Shown here: piece by piece, positions 1 through 10,900 of the stretch
How positions within the stretch are numbered: position 1 is the first letter of the stretch
Layout of the letters: each line of letters starts with the position of its first letter
From: Tremella fuciformis
Lineage: Eukaryota; Basidiomycota; Tremellomycetes; Tremellales; Tremellaceae
Assembly: GCA_032768795.1 (NCBI GenBank)
Contig: CP136496.1
Span: 1,116,001-1,180,000, forward strand
DNA length: 64,000 nucleotides
Direction of reading: 5' to 3'
Translations under genes and position numbers: made by a program
Notes under the pieces: generated by a model
What the model saw: only the letters and a program-made list of their open reading frames with translations
Told to the model about the DNA's origin: nothing
Databases searched by the model: none

Positions 1-177
1 AGCAAGGGATGCGTCTAGACGTCAGATGCTTCAGATGACAGAATAAATGTATAGAGAAAAAGATGAATGACAATGCATAGGTAGACTGAATAAAAGTTGA
101 TCAAGCATGACTCTGAGTGTTTGATGCATCAGCTGAATCTCAAGTTCATGGGGTGTATGCATGTCATTGTGCTCTCT

Positions 178-713
178 CTAGCTACTAACACTACCTCTAT
201 CTGCCTCCATCTCCTGTCTGTAATCATCCCACACAGGATCATCAGCAGCAGGAGTTGGGGGATCTGACCAGGTAGGAGGCTCAGGGGTGGGGGGAGGAGT
301 GAAGAGAGGAGTTCCAGGTGGGCTTTCTCCTCCTCTGAGTGTTCTCATCTTCCTCAGCCAATCCAGCATCCTACTTTTCCACAAGGGCAATCTGAAGGTC
401 TGGGGATTGGTGACTGGACCATTGAAGCTACAAGTCAGCTTTGTGTCATGCCAAGAGAGAGCCTGACTCACAAGGACTTCACAACAGGTCTTTTGGGCAC
501 CCATGGCTTCTTCTCTCCATTGACTTTGCCTGACCCAGGAGGCAGGTAGGATTGTTGCTGGGGTGGGTGATAGGGAGAGTGTCTGACTGGCTGTGGGCGG
601 CTTTGTTGAGAGCAGGAATGCTTGTGCTCATCATGAGGGTTGGGATGTCGCTTTTTTTGCTCTCTCTGGTGCTGCCTGAGTGCTTTTTTGAACAAAGCTG
701 ACTGGAAAGCCAT
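178..713 (-). CDS. Helitron antisense accessory protein, copy 1
   Basis: Two-exon gene of 163 codons, exons 713-472 and 427-178, with a 44-nt intron (GTGAGT donor, CTGAC branch, TAG acceptor). The two halves appear as separate 108-aa ORFs, but the splice joins them in frame. It lies antisense to the Rep-helicase between the Rep stop and the element 3' end. The protein has a basic, Gln/His/Pro-rich N-terminal half, a central hydrophobic and basic patch (LPLWKSRMLDWLRKM) and an acidic, Pro-rich C-terminus. I recognise no domain. The same gene is present in copies 2 and 3. Confidence 0.7.
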
Positions 714-778
714 TCTGATGTAGATGTACAGATGAGAGATGAAAAGTCCAAAATTTTCCGGAGTCAGAGCTACGCCCC

Positions 779-809
779 ATCGGCGACGCGCCACCGCCGA
801 TTTACCTAG
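779..809 (+). other. Helitron 3' terminal hairpin and CTAG end (copy 1)
   Basis: ATCGGCG (779-785) and CGCCGAT (795-801) form a 7-bp stem with a 9-nt loop, followed by TTAC and CTAG. A short hairpin about 10 nt before CTRR is the canonical Helitron 3' terminus and is thought to mark the end of strand transfer. Host sequence starts with T at 810. Confidence 0.9.
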
Positions 810-1144
810 TTGTAGAGAGGGGAGCTTCTTTCCTGTCTAGCCTACTCTAGCTCTTTCGACTCGTCTCGTTCCTCTCCTCCTATCATCCGACAGCGACAAC
901 GCCGAGACTAGCAGCGAGCACAGCCGTCACCCCTTTCATCGGCACAGCACTTCTCATCTCTCACTGTCAAATATCCACGCATCCCCTCCATCGCTCACAC
1001 GTCTCCTTTGTCTCCGTGTCCGACGGTCCGCGTGACCCCTCTCGAATCGTCTTGCGTCATCCCACAGAAGTGCAACAGCACTTGGAACCTGTCCGCTTCC
1101 CTCTCGCCACTCTCTGTTCTTGTCTGTCACATCCACGCCTAGCC
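810..1144. other. Intergenic: promoter side of 6-phosphogluconolactonase
   Basis: 335 bp of host DNA between the 3' end of Helitron copy 1 and the PGL start. It is pyrimidine-rich, as expected for a fungal promoter and leader. I see no TATA box and no gene. The original upstream neighbour is hidden behind the Helitron. Confidence 0.6.
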
Positions 1145-2242
1145 ATGCCTGTGCAGCCGCCAGCTCCGCCCGTGTTCTACCGCTTCAAGACGACCGATGT
1201 GCTCGTCGGTGCGTCCCCGCCCCTCTCGCCTTACATTTGCATCAGAGCTGATCCCAGACTCGCTTGCCAACTTTGTGGTCAAGGCCCAGCGGGATGCTGT
1301 GGATAAGCGGGGCAAGTTCACCATCGCCCTCTCGCGCGGCACCCTCGCGGCCAACCTGCGCGGATTGGTAGGGCAGGAAAACGTCCAGTGGGATAAATGG
1401 TCAGTGATGATGCCATTGATGTGCATCAACATCTGTCCTCCGGGCGCTGACGCGCAGGGAGGTCTTCTTTGTCGACGAAGCCGCGGTCCCGCCCGAATCC
1501 CCCGACAGCAACTACCACTCAAATTACCTCTCGTTTCTCTCGCACGTCCCCATTCCCCCCGAGCAGATCCACACCATCGACCCGGACCACCTGGACGACC
1601 TGGAAGAGCTAGCGGACGAGTACGAAAAGCAGCTCATAGGACACTTTGCAGCGAGCAATGCTGCGCGGTACCCGACGTTCGACCTCATGCTTCTGGGTAT
1701 GGGAACGGAGGGCGAGACGTGCTCGCTCTTCCCTGGTCACGAGGTCCTAGAGGAGAAGGACGCATGGGTGTCGTATATCGAGGACGCACCCAGAGGGCCG
1801 AAGCGAAGAATCACCATGACGTGAGTGCCGAGTGGAGCGAGGTACCTACGGCCCGTTCGATGTTCTCGCCTCAGTGCCGGCTGTTCACTGCTGATCCGCA
1901 GAATGCCCGTCCTTACCCATTGCTACCGCGCAGTGTTCGTGGTGACGGGCGCCGAGAAAGCACAAATCCTACATGCCATCCTAGACGAGCCGGAAGCAGG
2001 CCTACCATGTTCAAGAGTCCGGCCTGCGTGCGTCTTTTCATCCGGCTTGAATACAGCTGATAAGCAGAGCACCTGGTCTTGTGTTCTGGTTTGCCGATGC
2101 CGACGCGGCGAGCGAGACGAAATACCCACCGACAACATTCCGATGGATCGACAACCAAAAGGAAGCAGAAGAAGCGGTCGAGGCTGCGAAGCGAAAGGCC
2201 GCCCGGCGGTTGGCCGAGGCCGCAGGCGAGGTCAGCGATTAG
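1145..2242 (+). CDS. 6-phosphogluconolactonase (SOL/DevB family)
   Basis: Five exons (1145-1208, 1246-1399, 1458-1820, 1902-2027, 2068-2242) give 293 aa. The enzyme hydrolyses 6-phosphogluconolactone in the oxidative pentose phosphate pathway, in the cytosol. Family marks are FALSRG-like [23 protein letters not shown], the LLGMG...CSLFPGH signature (about residue 155) and ITMTMPVL..., then [10 protein letters not shown] and a C-terminal FWFADADAA. Length fits the family. The signature is odd: where relatives have D-G-H the sequence reads E-G-E ([15 protein letters not shown]), which changes residues thought to be catalytic. Its 3' end converges with the asparaginyl-tRNA synthetase. Confidence 0.9.
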
Positions 2243-2426
2243 CCCGTCCAAGAGGGATAGTGCCACGCTTGACGATCCGTTCTATCGACTATACGGGATC
2301 CGGGATTTCCATGTATACGGGCTGCTCCATCAGCGAGAGCGAGCGAGCGGTTTCTGGTCTTTGGCGGCGCGGCCCATAGGGCCATGAGTGCCAGCGCAGA
2401 TGCAGTGCAGATGCATATTATCTTTT

Positions 2427-3917
2427 CTAGTACTTGCAGTGGCCTCTCCATCTGGGAAACGCCACGACGTCCCTCAAGTTGCCCACGCCCGTCACCCAGC
2501 TCACCCAGCGGTCCCACCCCATGCCCCAGCCCCCGTGCGGCGCCGAGCCATACCGCCTCAAATCAAGGTACCACCCGTACGCCTCTGCATCCAGTCCGTG
2601 CTCCTTCATCGCTCGCTCGAGGTGCTCCAGCCTGTGCTCCCGTAGGGACCCGCCGGCCATCTCGCCCATCCCGGGAAAGAGGAGGTCGAAGCACGCCACG
2701 GTGGGTCGAGCCGAGTCGGCAGCCTCGGAAGGCAGCATGTAGAACGGCTTGAGCGCGCGCGGATAGTCGGTCACGAAGACTGGCCCATCCCTCGCCAACC
2801 ACTTTTCGTGCTCGGACGAGATACCCTCTCCCCACTGTGTGCCGCCCCGCCCTGCACCGTCCAGCAGCCCGAGGGCCTCGGTGTACGTCATGCGCTTGAA
2901 CGGCTGTGCGGCCACCCGTTCGAGATGCTCCAAGCCCCCTTGTTCCTCTGCACTATCACCGTCTTCCATGCTGGACGCTATGCGCTCCATGTCGGCGCGC
3001 ATCTGTTGAGCGCGCCGGCTGTCGCCCAGCATCGCACGCAGTGTATCTCGGATAGAAGCCTCCACCACGTCCAGCAGCGCGTGGAGCGAGTGCACGAACG
3101 CCAGTTCCGCCTCGAGCATGTAGAACTCTGACAGGTGGCGCGAAGTCAAGCTTGGCTCGGCGCGGAAAGCGGGAGACAGCGTGTACGCCCGTCCGAGGGC
3201 GAGCGTCGGGCACTCGAGGTGCAGCTGGGCGGACACGCTCAGGTTGACAGGCCTGGGGAAGAATCGCGAGCCCTCGTTGCTCGACTTGGGCTCGGGCGCC
3301 GGCGCATCGTGCAGTGTGAACGTCTCCCCCGCGCCCTCGCAGTCGGAACTCGTCAGCACCGGCGTGTGCACATGCACAAACTCGTTCTCCTACCTCGTCA
3401 GCGCTGGCCGTGCCATTGCCGGCGGGCGCACCTCGAACCAGTCGTGCCAGTCGCGCAAGAGCCCGTCTCGCACACGCATCACCGCGGCCGTCTGCGTCGT
3501 GCGGAATCGCAGGTGTGCCAGGTCACGCAGGACAGGCGCGGGCAGGTGTTTCTTCTGCACGGGGTACGTCTCTGGATCGCACGCCCCAAGAATGTCCGTC
3601 TGGTCCACCACGAGCTCCACCGCCTGCCCGGCCCCTCGAGAGCGCACGAGCCGCCCGCTGAGCGATACCGCCGATCCGTTGCTCAGCCTGGCGTCAGCAC
3701 GCATACAATTTGCAAGCACGTACCCTTCCCGCGCGGCGGCGCCCTTGAATACCGCCTGAAGACGACTGGTCCCGTCGTCTACTTCTCCGAACACAACATT
3801 CTTGTGAGCCCTGACGGACCGCAGCCAACCTTCGACCTTGACCGTCGAGTCGATCGCCGAGCTGCTCGCTAGCAGCGACCTCAGAGTCGGACCGAGCCGC
3901 GCGGCCATCGCGACCAC
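2427..3917 (-). CDS. Asparaginyl-tRNA synthetase, probably mitochondrial (SLM5-like)
   Basis: Two exons, 3917-3432 and 3389-2427, with a 42-nt intron; 482 aa. It charges tRNA-Asn with asparagine. An OB-fold anticodon-binding region comes first ([21 protein letters not shown], about residues 26-125). The class II core follows: [16 protein letters not shown]...CEGAGE, motif 2 ([19 protein letters not shown]) and motif 3 ([15 protein letters not shown]...[11 protein letters not shown]). About 480 aa, the lack of a eukaryotic N-terminal extension and the Arg/Ser/Ala-rich start ([18 protein letters not shown]) suggest the organellar enzyme. The start could be codon 1 or codon 4. Confidence 0.9.
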
Positions 3918-4092
3918 CGAGTGACGAGATGCAAAAGCAGAAACGAAATGTCGACTCTGAGGCGACTGATTTTCGGTCCACCTCCACTTGTGTGCTGACT
4001 ACTGACAGGTCGCTGCATACGAGTACAGCTAGCTCTACATCAAGGTCACTATGCGAGACAACATATACTCAAATCTCCAAGATGTCCAATGC

Positions 4093-7000
4093 TCATGCCT
4101 CCACACCCACCTCCTCGGGCTGAGCGACAACGGTGCTCACTTCTCCCTCTCGGTACACATCAATTGGCTCTTCCGCCACCGCCACCTCGGCTGGCTGCTT
4201 TTCCACTTCTTCCTCCGCCTCCGTCTCTTCGGCAGTAATCGAAACGCCCAGCTTGGACGGCTCGTAAGTATGGTTTTCAAATGTCGGTAATGGAGGAGGA
4301 AGAGGCGAGGCAAAACCGGTCGACATGAGCGATTCTTGAAACGCGATGAGATCCCGGACAAGCTCGTCCATCATCTCGGACGAGCTCTTGTCGGCGGCAA
4401 AGTCTGGCGGTTCCGGCGAGTCCTCCTCCACCTCCATTTCCTCGCCTTCCTCTCCTGCAATCACCTTTCGTCTCTTGGCTTTCGGTGGCAGTGTTGACAC
4501 GTCGATGCCCAGCACTACCGCGCGCTGTTTTCGTCTGGCCTCTTCGGCCTGTATTCTGCTGACGAAATCCAGCATCAGTCTCACCCTCTTTCGCATCTCC
4601 GAAGTCGTGATCCGTTTCGGAGGATACTTTATCCTCGCCGGCGCCTCAAGTCTGCTGCTCATCTCGGCGACGACCTCTCGCCCTACCGATTCGTTGGAGA
4701 GAACAAGATTCCCTTTGTCGTCTCTCTCCTCCGAGAATGGGCCGTAGTGTTGGTTGTTGAAGTGATTTCGAGGGATTGACTGCAGGGTGCTCGCAGTGCG
4801 CACATTTAGCGCGGTGGGATGAGGGGAAGGGAGTAGGTCGGCAAACGCGGACAGGTGGTCCGGGAGATGCCAAGAGAGGTTGTTCACGTCCACCGTGAAC
4901 GCAGGTACAGCAATCAGGCCGTTGGCGATCGCGCCCTGTCGCCGTGTGCCATGCTCGTGCTGCGGCGGCGGGGCGGTCGGTACAGGTGTACTAGCGTTCT
5001 GCTTTCGCGAGGGGGATGCAGCCACCGCTGGCTGCCCAGGCATCGGCTTTGGGCGATATGTATACTGATTTGGATGTTTGATCTTGCGCGAAGGACCGGG
5101 GCCACCAGGTTCGGGCGTTTCTAAAGTCAGCCTGATCCCTCTGACACTACCCACCTGCATCCTCGAGCTTTCGCTTCCCCTTGGCCCTTTCTTTGCCCTC
5201 CGCTCCTGGCGAGTCCTCCTTCTCCCGATCCTCGTCCTCAGTCTGCGGACCCATGGCTTCTAATCGACTGGCCTCCAGCGCCGCCTTGACTTGCTCTTCG
5301 TATGCTGCGTCGCGCGAGTTCATTGTACTGCGCCGCTTCGCTGGTTGAGAGGGATGCGGGGGCGATACCGATCTTTGTGGAGAGACGGACACGATCGACA
5401 CCCTTCGCTTGTGTGTGGACGGCTTGTTCTTGTCGTCCTTTTTTCCAGATGAGACCGGTTTTCCATTTGACGATGGTGCTCTTCGGCCGCTTCTCCGCGC
5501 GTCGAGACTATCAACCGGGCTCGGTGCTTCCTTGCGATGGTGGGACCGGGGTGCCGCTCTAGCTTTCTCCCTAGCAGCGATATCCGCCCACATCTTTGAT
5601 TGAGAGGGAAAGTGTTTATCGCTGCCTTGCGCGAGGTGTTTGAGGTCGTCTGGAGTGGGAGGCAGGAAATTAGCTCTGCATGTCAGCGTTACTCAACCGT
5701 CAAACTCACGGATTCCGTCCCGAGCGTCGCAGCCACTTCCTCAATGGGCCGTGAAGATCTGGACGACATTCCTCGCAATAGTATTCTGACGTCAGCCCGA
5801 GACTCGCGTCAAAAGCTCACCATCTGGAGCTTCCTCGTCCGCCCATATGCCCACACACGGACCATGCTGCCAGACATTGCATTTGTCGCACTGAATCATG
5901 AGGGGGTCGCCATCTGCTGTCAGCTGAGCGGAGCGTGTTCACTCACCCTCTTTCTGGCACACGCATCGAGTAACGTCGGGAACTCCCGCCTCTTCCTCAT
6001 TCTCCTCCTCGGCCGGCTCCTCGTCACCCTCGTCCGTTTCTGTCTTGCCCTTCTTGCTCGGCCCCGACCCAATCCTTCGCAGCTCTTCAGGCAAGAGATG
6101 ATCGTCCAGCAAAAGCTGCTCCTCCCCTCTGCGCTTCCTTCCCTGCGACCGACTGACCGAATCGGCGCGATCGTCCGAGACGCCCGAGGCGGGAGTGTCT
6201 GCACCTGAAGCTGTTGGTAAGGAGAGAGCACTGGATGACTTGACAGGCTTGGCGCGCCCCGGTGTTGTTTCCTCCTCCTCATCGTTCGGCTCCAGCTTGA
6301 CAGCAGGCTTGGCGGTACCAAACGACCTGACCTGCCGACTTCGACGGTAGGACTCCCATTTGTCGTCTTCTTCCATTCCCTCCTCTTTCTCCAGCTCTAC
6401 AGGCATGTCCTCGTCCATATCGATGGCGGGCTCGCTTGCGGGCGGGGGCGTCAAGCTGGGAGCAGAGCCGCTAGGCAAGCTCGTCGCCTCTGTCTCGGGC
6501 TGGGGCGCGGTTTCGAGCACGGCGGCTACGGCCTCTTTGCTCTCTGACTCTGCCTCCTGTGCAGTGGTCGGTGTAGGGAGCGAGGTCGCTGTAGCTGGGG
6601 GCCGCACAGCTGGAGACCGCATGGGCGAATTTTTGGGGGAGTTTTTGGGCTGTTTAGGTGGCAGGGGTGGGAAGAGGGGCCCGCTGGAAGGCGGCAGAGG
6701 ATTTCGACCTCGTGTCGAGCGTCGTGGAACGTCTGAGAGTCAGCTCAAGATCATGCGCTGCTGAGGCGCGTAAAATACGCCCCCCAACTGAGCAGCTGTT
6801 TGGAGAGAAGACCCACCATCATCATCGTCATCCATGGTGGGCGTGGTGCTCAGCGAGCTTTGACTGCGCATAGATCCTCTGCTGAGTTTCAGCAGCTCGT
6901 CCGGGGCTTGATCTTTGCCCGCAGGCAGAGGCGCCGGTCTGCGACGGCTCTCGAGCATCATGCCCGATAGGCTCGGGAGGGAGCAGGAGGTGTGGGCGAC

Positions 7001-7161
7001 GGGCGAGTTGTGGGCGCTGGAGCTATGCTGCGTGTATATGCTGTAGGGGAGTCGACGGGTGGACGCGATGAGATGTACAAGGCATTAGTATGCGCCAAAT
7101 GAAGATACAGTGCGGTCGATGTTGGATGGGTAGGAAGCATGCGAGGAGAAGGGGGAGGCAT
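4093..7161 (-). CDS. PHD-finger protein, Cti6-like (Rpd3L histone deacetylase subunit)
   Basis: Seven exons: 7161-7109, 7040-6817, 6732-5947, 5916-5821, 5785-5710, 5675-5155 and 5120-4093, all joining in frame to 927 aa. One intron is only 30 nt. The PHD finger (about residues 348-400) is split over exons 3-5: CVCQKEG, then DPLMIQCDKCNVWQHGPCVG, then YYCEECRPDLH, which is the Cti6/Bye1 pattern reading methylated histone H3. Long acidic and Ser/Pro-rich regions flank it. C-terminal blocks such as SRLEAPARIKYPPKRITTSEMRKRV may contact the complex. The start codon lies 20 bp from the 3' end of Helitron copy 2, so its promoter or leader is separated from it by 6.5 kb of transposon. Confidence 0.85.
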
Positions 7162-7189
7162 GACGCCGGGCGGCGCACCAACTAGGTAA

Positions 7190-7212
7190 ATCGGCGGTGG
7201 CGCGTCGCCGAT
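7190..7212 (-). other. Helitron 3' terminal hairpin (copy 2)
   Basis: Same 7-bp stem (ATCGGCG/CGCCGAT) and 9-nt loop as in copies 1 and 3, read on the minus strand and followed by TTAC and CTAG at 7185-7182. Confidence 0.9.
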
Positions 7213-7277
7213 GGGGCGTAGCTCTGACTCCGGAAAATTTTGGACTTTTCATCTCTCATCTGTACATCTACATCAGA

Positions 7278-7813
7278 ATGGCTTTCCAGTCAGCTTTGTT
7301 CAAAAAAGCACTCAGGCAGCACCAGAGAGAGCAAAAAAAGCGACATCCCAACCCTCATGATGAGCACAAGCATTCCTGCTCTCAACAAAGCCGCCCACAG
7401 CCAGTCAGACACTCTCCCTATCACCCACCCCAGCAACAATCCTACCTGCCTCCTGGGTCAGGCAAAGTCAATGGAGAGAAGAAGCCATGGGTGCCCAAAA
7501 GACCTGTTGTGAAGTCCTTGTGAGTCAGGCTCTCTCTTGGCATGACACAAAGCTGACTTGTAGCTTCAATGGTCCAGTCACCAATCCCCAGACCTTCAGA
7601 TTGCCCTTGTGGAAAAGTAGGATGCTGGATTGGCTGAGGAAGATGAGAACACTCAGAGGAGGAGAAAGCCCACCTGGAACTCCTCTCTTCACTCCTCCCC
7701 CCACCCCTGAGCCTCCTACCTGGTCAGATCCCCCAACTCCTGCTGCTGATGATCCTGTGTGGGATGATTACAGACAGGAGATGGAGGCAGATAGAGGTAG
7801 TGTTAGTAGCTAG
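7278..7813 (+). CDS. Helitron antisense accessory protein, copy 2
   Basis: Exons 7278-7519 and 7564-7813, 163 aa, identical to copies 1 and 3. The intron 7520-7563 has a GTGAGT donor, a CTGAC branch point and a TAG acceptor. The first ATG inside the element is at 7278; an upstream in-frame GTG at 7197 lies in the terminal hairpin and is unlikely to be used. Transcription would run from the element 3' end inwards, opposite to Rep. No known domain is recognised; it has a basic N-terminal half and an acidic Pro-rich tail. Confidence 0.72.
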
Positions 7814-7944
7814 AGAGAGCACAATGACATGCATACACCCCATGAACTTGAGATTCAGCTGATGCATCAAACACTCAGAGTCATGCTTGATCAACTTTTA
7901 TTCAGTCTACCTATGCATTGTCATTCATCTTTTTCTCTATACAT

Positions 7945-10900
7945 TTATTCTGTCATCTGAAGCATCTGACGTCTAGACGCATCCCTTGCTGCCAATACAC
8001 GTCCTGATACTCCCCCCCTTCTACTCTCTGTGTTCAAGCTGTTCAATCTTGCCCAATCAAAGCCTGGCTTGAAAGCAAGGCCCTCCAGAGATCTTGCTCT
8101 TGAGATTGCCACAAATGTCAATCCCGTTGAGAAGTCGGCTGAACCAAGATCAATCACTGCCTTGTCCAGCGTCATACCCTGTGATTTGTGTATGGTGATA
8201 GCAAATGCAAGCTGCAGTGGCAGCTGGCGTCGAGAGCACCGCTGCCCGTTTGTTGTCTCCCATCTGGCTGTATGGGGCACAATGGGAACCAGTGGTATGT
8301 TGTCTGTGGTGTGCCAGGGTGTTGGTCCAGTGTAGGATGGGAAGGCGACCATGACCACAGAAGGAACAGATTGATGAGGAGGCTCAGATGGTGAGAGCCC
8401 AATCTGATATACTGTGCCCCTGGTGCCATTGACCAATCCCTGCTCGATCCAGAGGTTGCGAGAAAGCATGACTTGAGCACCAATCATGAGGAAGACAGCA
8501 GGAGCAAGCCCCTGTGCCTGTTCCTCTGAAGCCTGGGCTGCTCCTACCCCTGTGTGCTGAGCCAGAGAGCGCAGTACAGGCTGTCCAGAGCGAGCCAAAG
8601 TGTGTAGGTTGATCTCGGAGACACTCTGCTTTGTTGCACAAAGACATACAGCATCTTGAAAGGCCTGCTGAGATGCCGGGGAAAGGTTCCCCCAGAAGCG
8701 AGAGGACAGAAGGGTGTAGTCCTCCTGTTGAGGTGTCCCGGTGTGCAGGCGAGCAAGGGTTGCTTTGAAGGCAGTGGTGGTAGGGTCGGAGCCTTCCTGC
8801 CTCATAACAGCATCAAGCTGAACGCTCTCAGTGAAAGCAAGGTAGATATCTCGGCCAATGTTGCTGAGCCTGCCTAGATAGGAGGTTTTTGTCGAGCGTG
8901 CAGTGTTGTACAGTGGAGTGTCTCCCACAGGGGGCAGTTGACCAAAGTCGCCAATGAGCAGGACAGACAGACCGGCAAAGGGCAAGTACGCTGTCGACGG
9001 AAAGATTTGACCAAGAGCAAGGTTGATTCTCCCCAAGGCCGCCCTTCCAACCATGCTTTTCTCATCAATGATGAGGTATCGTGTCCCATGCCACTCTTCC
9101 TGGAGGCTGGCAAGCTTTCCCTCTCCAAGCTTGTCATGACTTTCCTCTATTGAGCCTCCAAGACCAAGGGCAGCATGGTATGTTGAACCAGCAATGTTGA
9201 ATGCCGCCACACCCGTGGGGGCAAGCCGGCGGACAATGGGATTTGTGCTGAAGTCGAGATTGTTGTGCTGCCCAGATTGGAGCCCTTGAAGAGCTTGGGA
9301 TATGGCGTCAATGAGGAAGGATTTGCCTGTTCCTGCTGTCCCATCGATGTTGAGGAGTATTTGAGGGACTGACTCTCCAGAGAGCAGACGGTTGGCATGG
9401 CGCAAGACCTTGTCAAAGATGAGGCGCTGTGTGGTGTTGAGTAGTTGGGGATCGACAGTGTTGCGAGCTACAGAAGGCTGAGACTGCTTGGTCAGCTCAC
9501 AGTATGCAGTGGATTGTAGGCCACTGCTCACCTTCTTGCGTTCGGTTTCTAAGTAGCTTGCCCTCTCTCCTATACCATCTGATCCCCACTCCCTCCCCAC
9601 TGCTTCCCAATCGTGGGAAGTATCAATATCACGTGCTCCAAGCAGTGGCCCATTCCACCCATCTTCATCAAACTGAGGGCCCATTCCAGCCAGAACTTGC
9701 CAGTCATCAAGCTCGTGGTCATTGACTTCTTCACCCTCAGAAAACTCTGAGTCACTGTCGTTTTCATTGTCACCCTGTTGTTGACGGATGGGTCGCTTGG
9801 GCAATGTGTCTTGGTGCCCCTCTGGGTGGTCCTCAGTACAGCGAGAAAAAGCTTCTGTCCAGGATTCGTCATCAAGCTTGAGCTCTGAAGGGTGTCGATG
9901 AGGATGGTGGAGTAGTAACTTTGCCCGGCACCAGTTTTGGTGATCCTCAGACTGAGGGTCTGATGGATAATACAGCGGCCAGAGAATGATGATCTTTGGG
10001 TGCTTCCTTCGAGTGGCGTTGCGACCTTGTTTCCGGTAGAATTGAAACCATTCGTACAGGCTGATGCCCTCATGCTCTGGCTGGCGTGCCAAGTAGGCAT
10101 CGTGCCAGTCTTGCTCCTCCACACCTTGGTCCAGTCCCTCATCTTCCTGCCTCTGCCTCAGGCGTCTCTGTCTCTTTTCCAGTATGCAGAGTGTGCCAAA
10201 CTCTCGTGATGCAGACATCATATGTCGACCAAAGAGCTGATGACAGACTTCCTGAGCACTGTAATCCCTCTCGGTGACAATGCGGCTGAGCATCTTCTGG
10301 AAGACAATTCGTGAAGATGTTTCTTGCTCCAGGCGGGTTGAGATAGCCTGCATTATCTCGCCAAAGTTGTTGGATGGTTTTTCGCATTTTGAAGCATACT
10401 TGGAGATGTAGGAGGCAACTGCACGGGGATCTGTGCATGGACTGATGTCGGAGTTGGCTCGCCATCCCAGTGCAGTGACTGCATTGTAACTGTTGAGGTG
10501 GGTGTCGTTGCGTGGTGTGATGAGTTGCTTGTTTCTGTTGGGATTGACAACCAGTCGGAGTTCTGTCTCCAGCTCCTTGGGGAACTTGAAGCGACAGACA
10601 AGCGGACTGTTGGGAGGAGATCCTTTTGGGCGGCGAAGACAATAGGCAGTGCACCTCGTGTGCCTCTGGACACGGTTGAGCATCTGTGCCAGATCTTTGA
10701 AGCGAAAGATGATTTCGTCGCTACTGTGGGCAGAGGGGTGCTTTGGATGAGGCGGAATGTCCTCTCCAGGATTGATGGTTGACACTCTGGTGGACCAGAA
10801 GTCAAGGAATTCCTGGACACTGTCCGGATTGTTGATATCAAGGGTGTCTGGGGATGGCGCCCCCTTGAGCCAAACCAGTCCATGGACATGGCTGGAGCCT

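Larger units (their letters stand above)
1..809 (+). mobile_element. Helitron copy 1, 3' end (cut by window edge)
   Basis: These 809 bases repeat 23669-24477 of copy 3 in the same orientation (constant offset 23668), and the ORFs they encode are identical. The element enters from the left and ends in a 7-bp hairpin (779-801), TTAC and CTAG (806-809). The next host base is T, the usual Helitron 3' flank. The piece starts inside the last codons of the Rep-helicase, which lies mostly outside the window, and contains the whole antisense accessory gene. The 6-phosphogluconolactonase start codon lies 335 bp further right. Structure and identity are seen; mobility is inferred from the family. Confidence 0.93.

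Noticed and set aside
810..7181. The block PGL/AsnRS/Cti6-like as cargo of a giant Helitron bounded by copies 1 and 2.
   Set aside because: Both bounding ends are 3' ends in opposite orientation, so they cannot be the two ends of one element, and the genes have normal intact structure.
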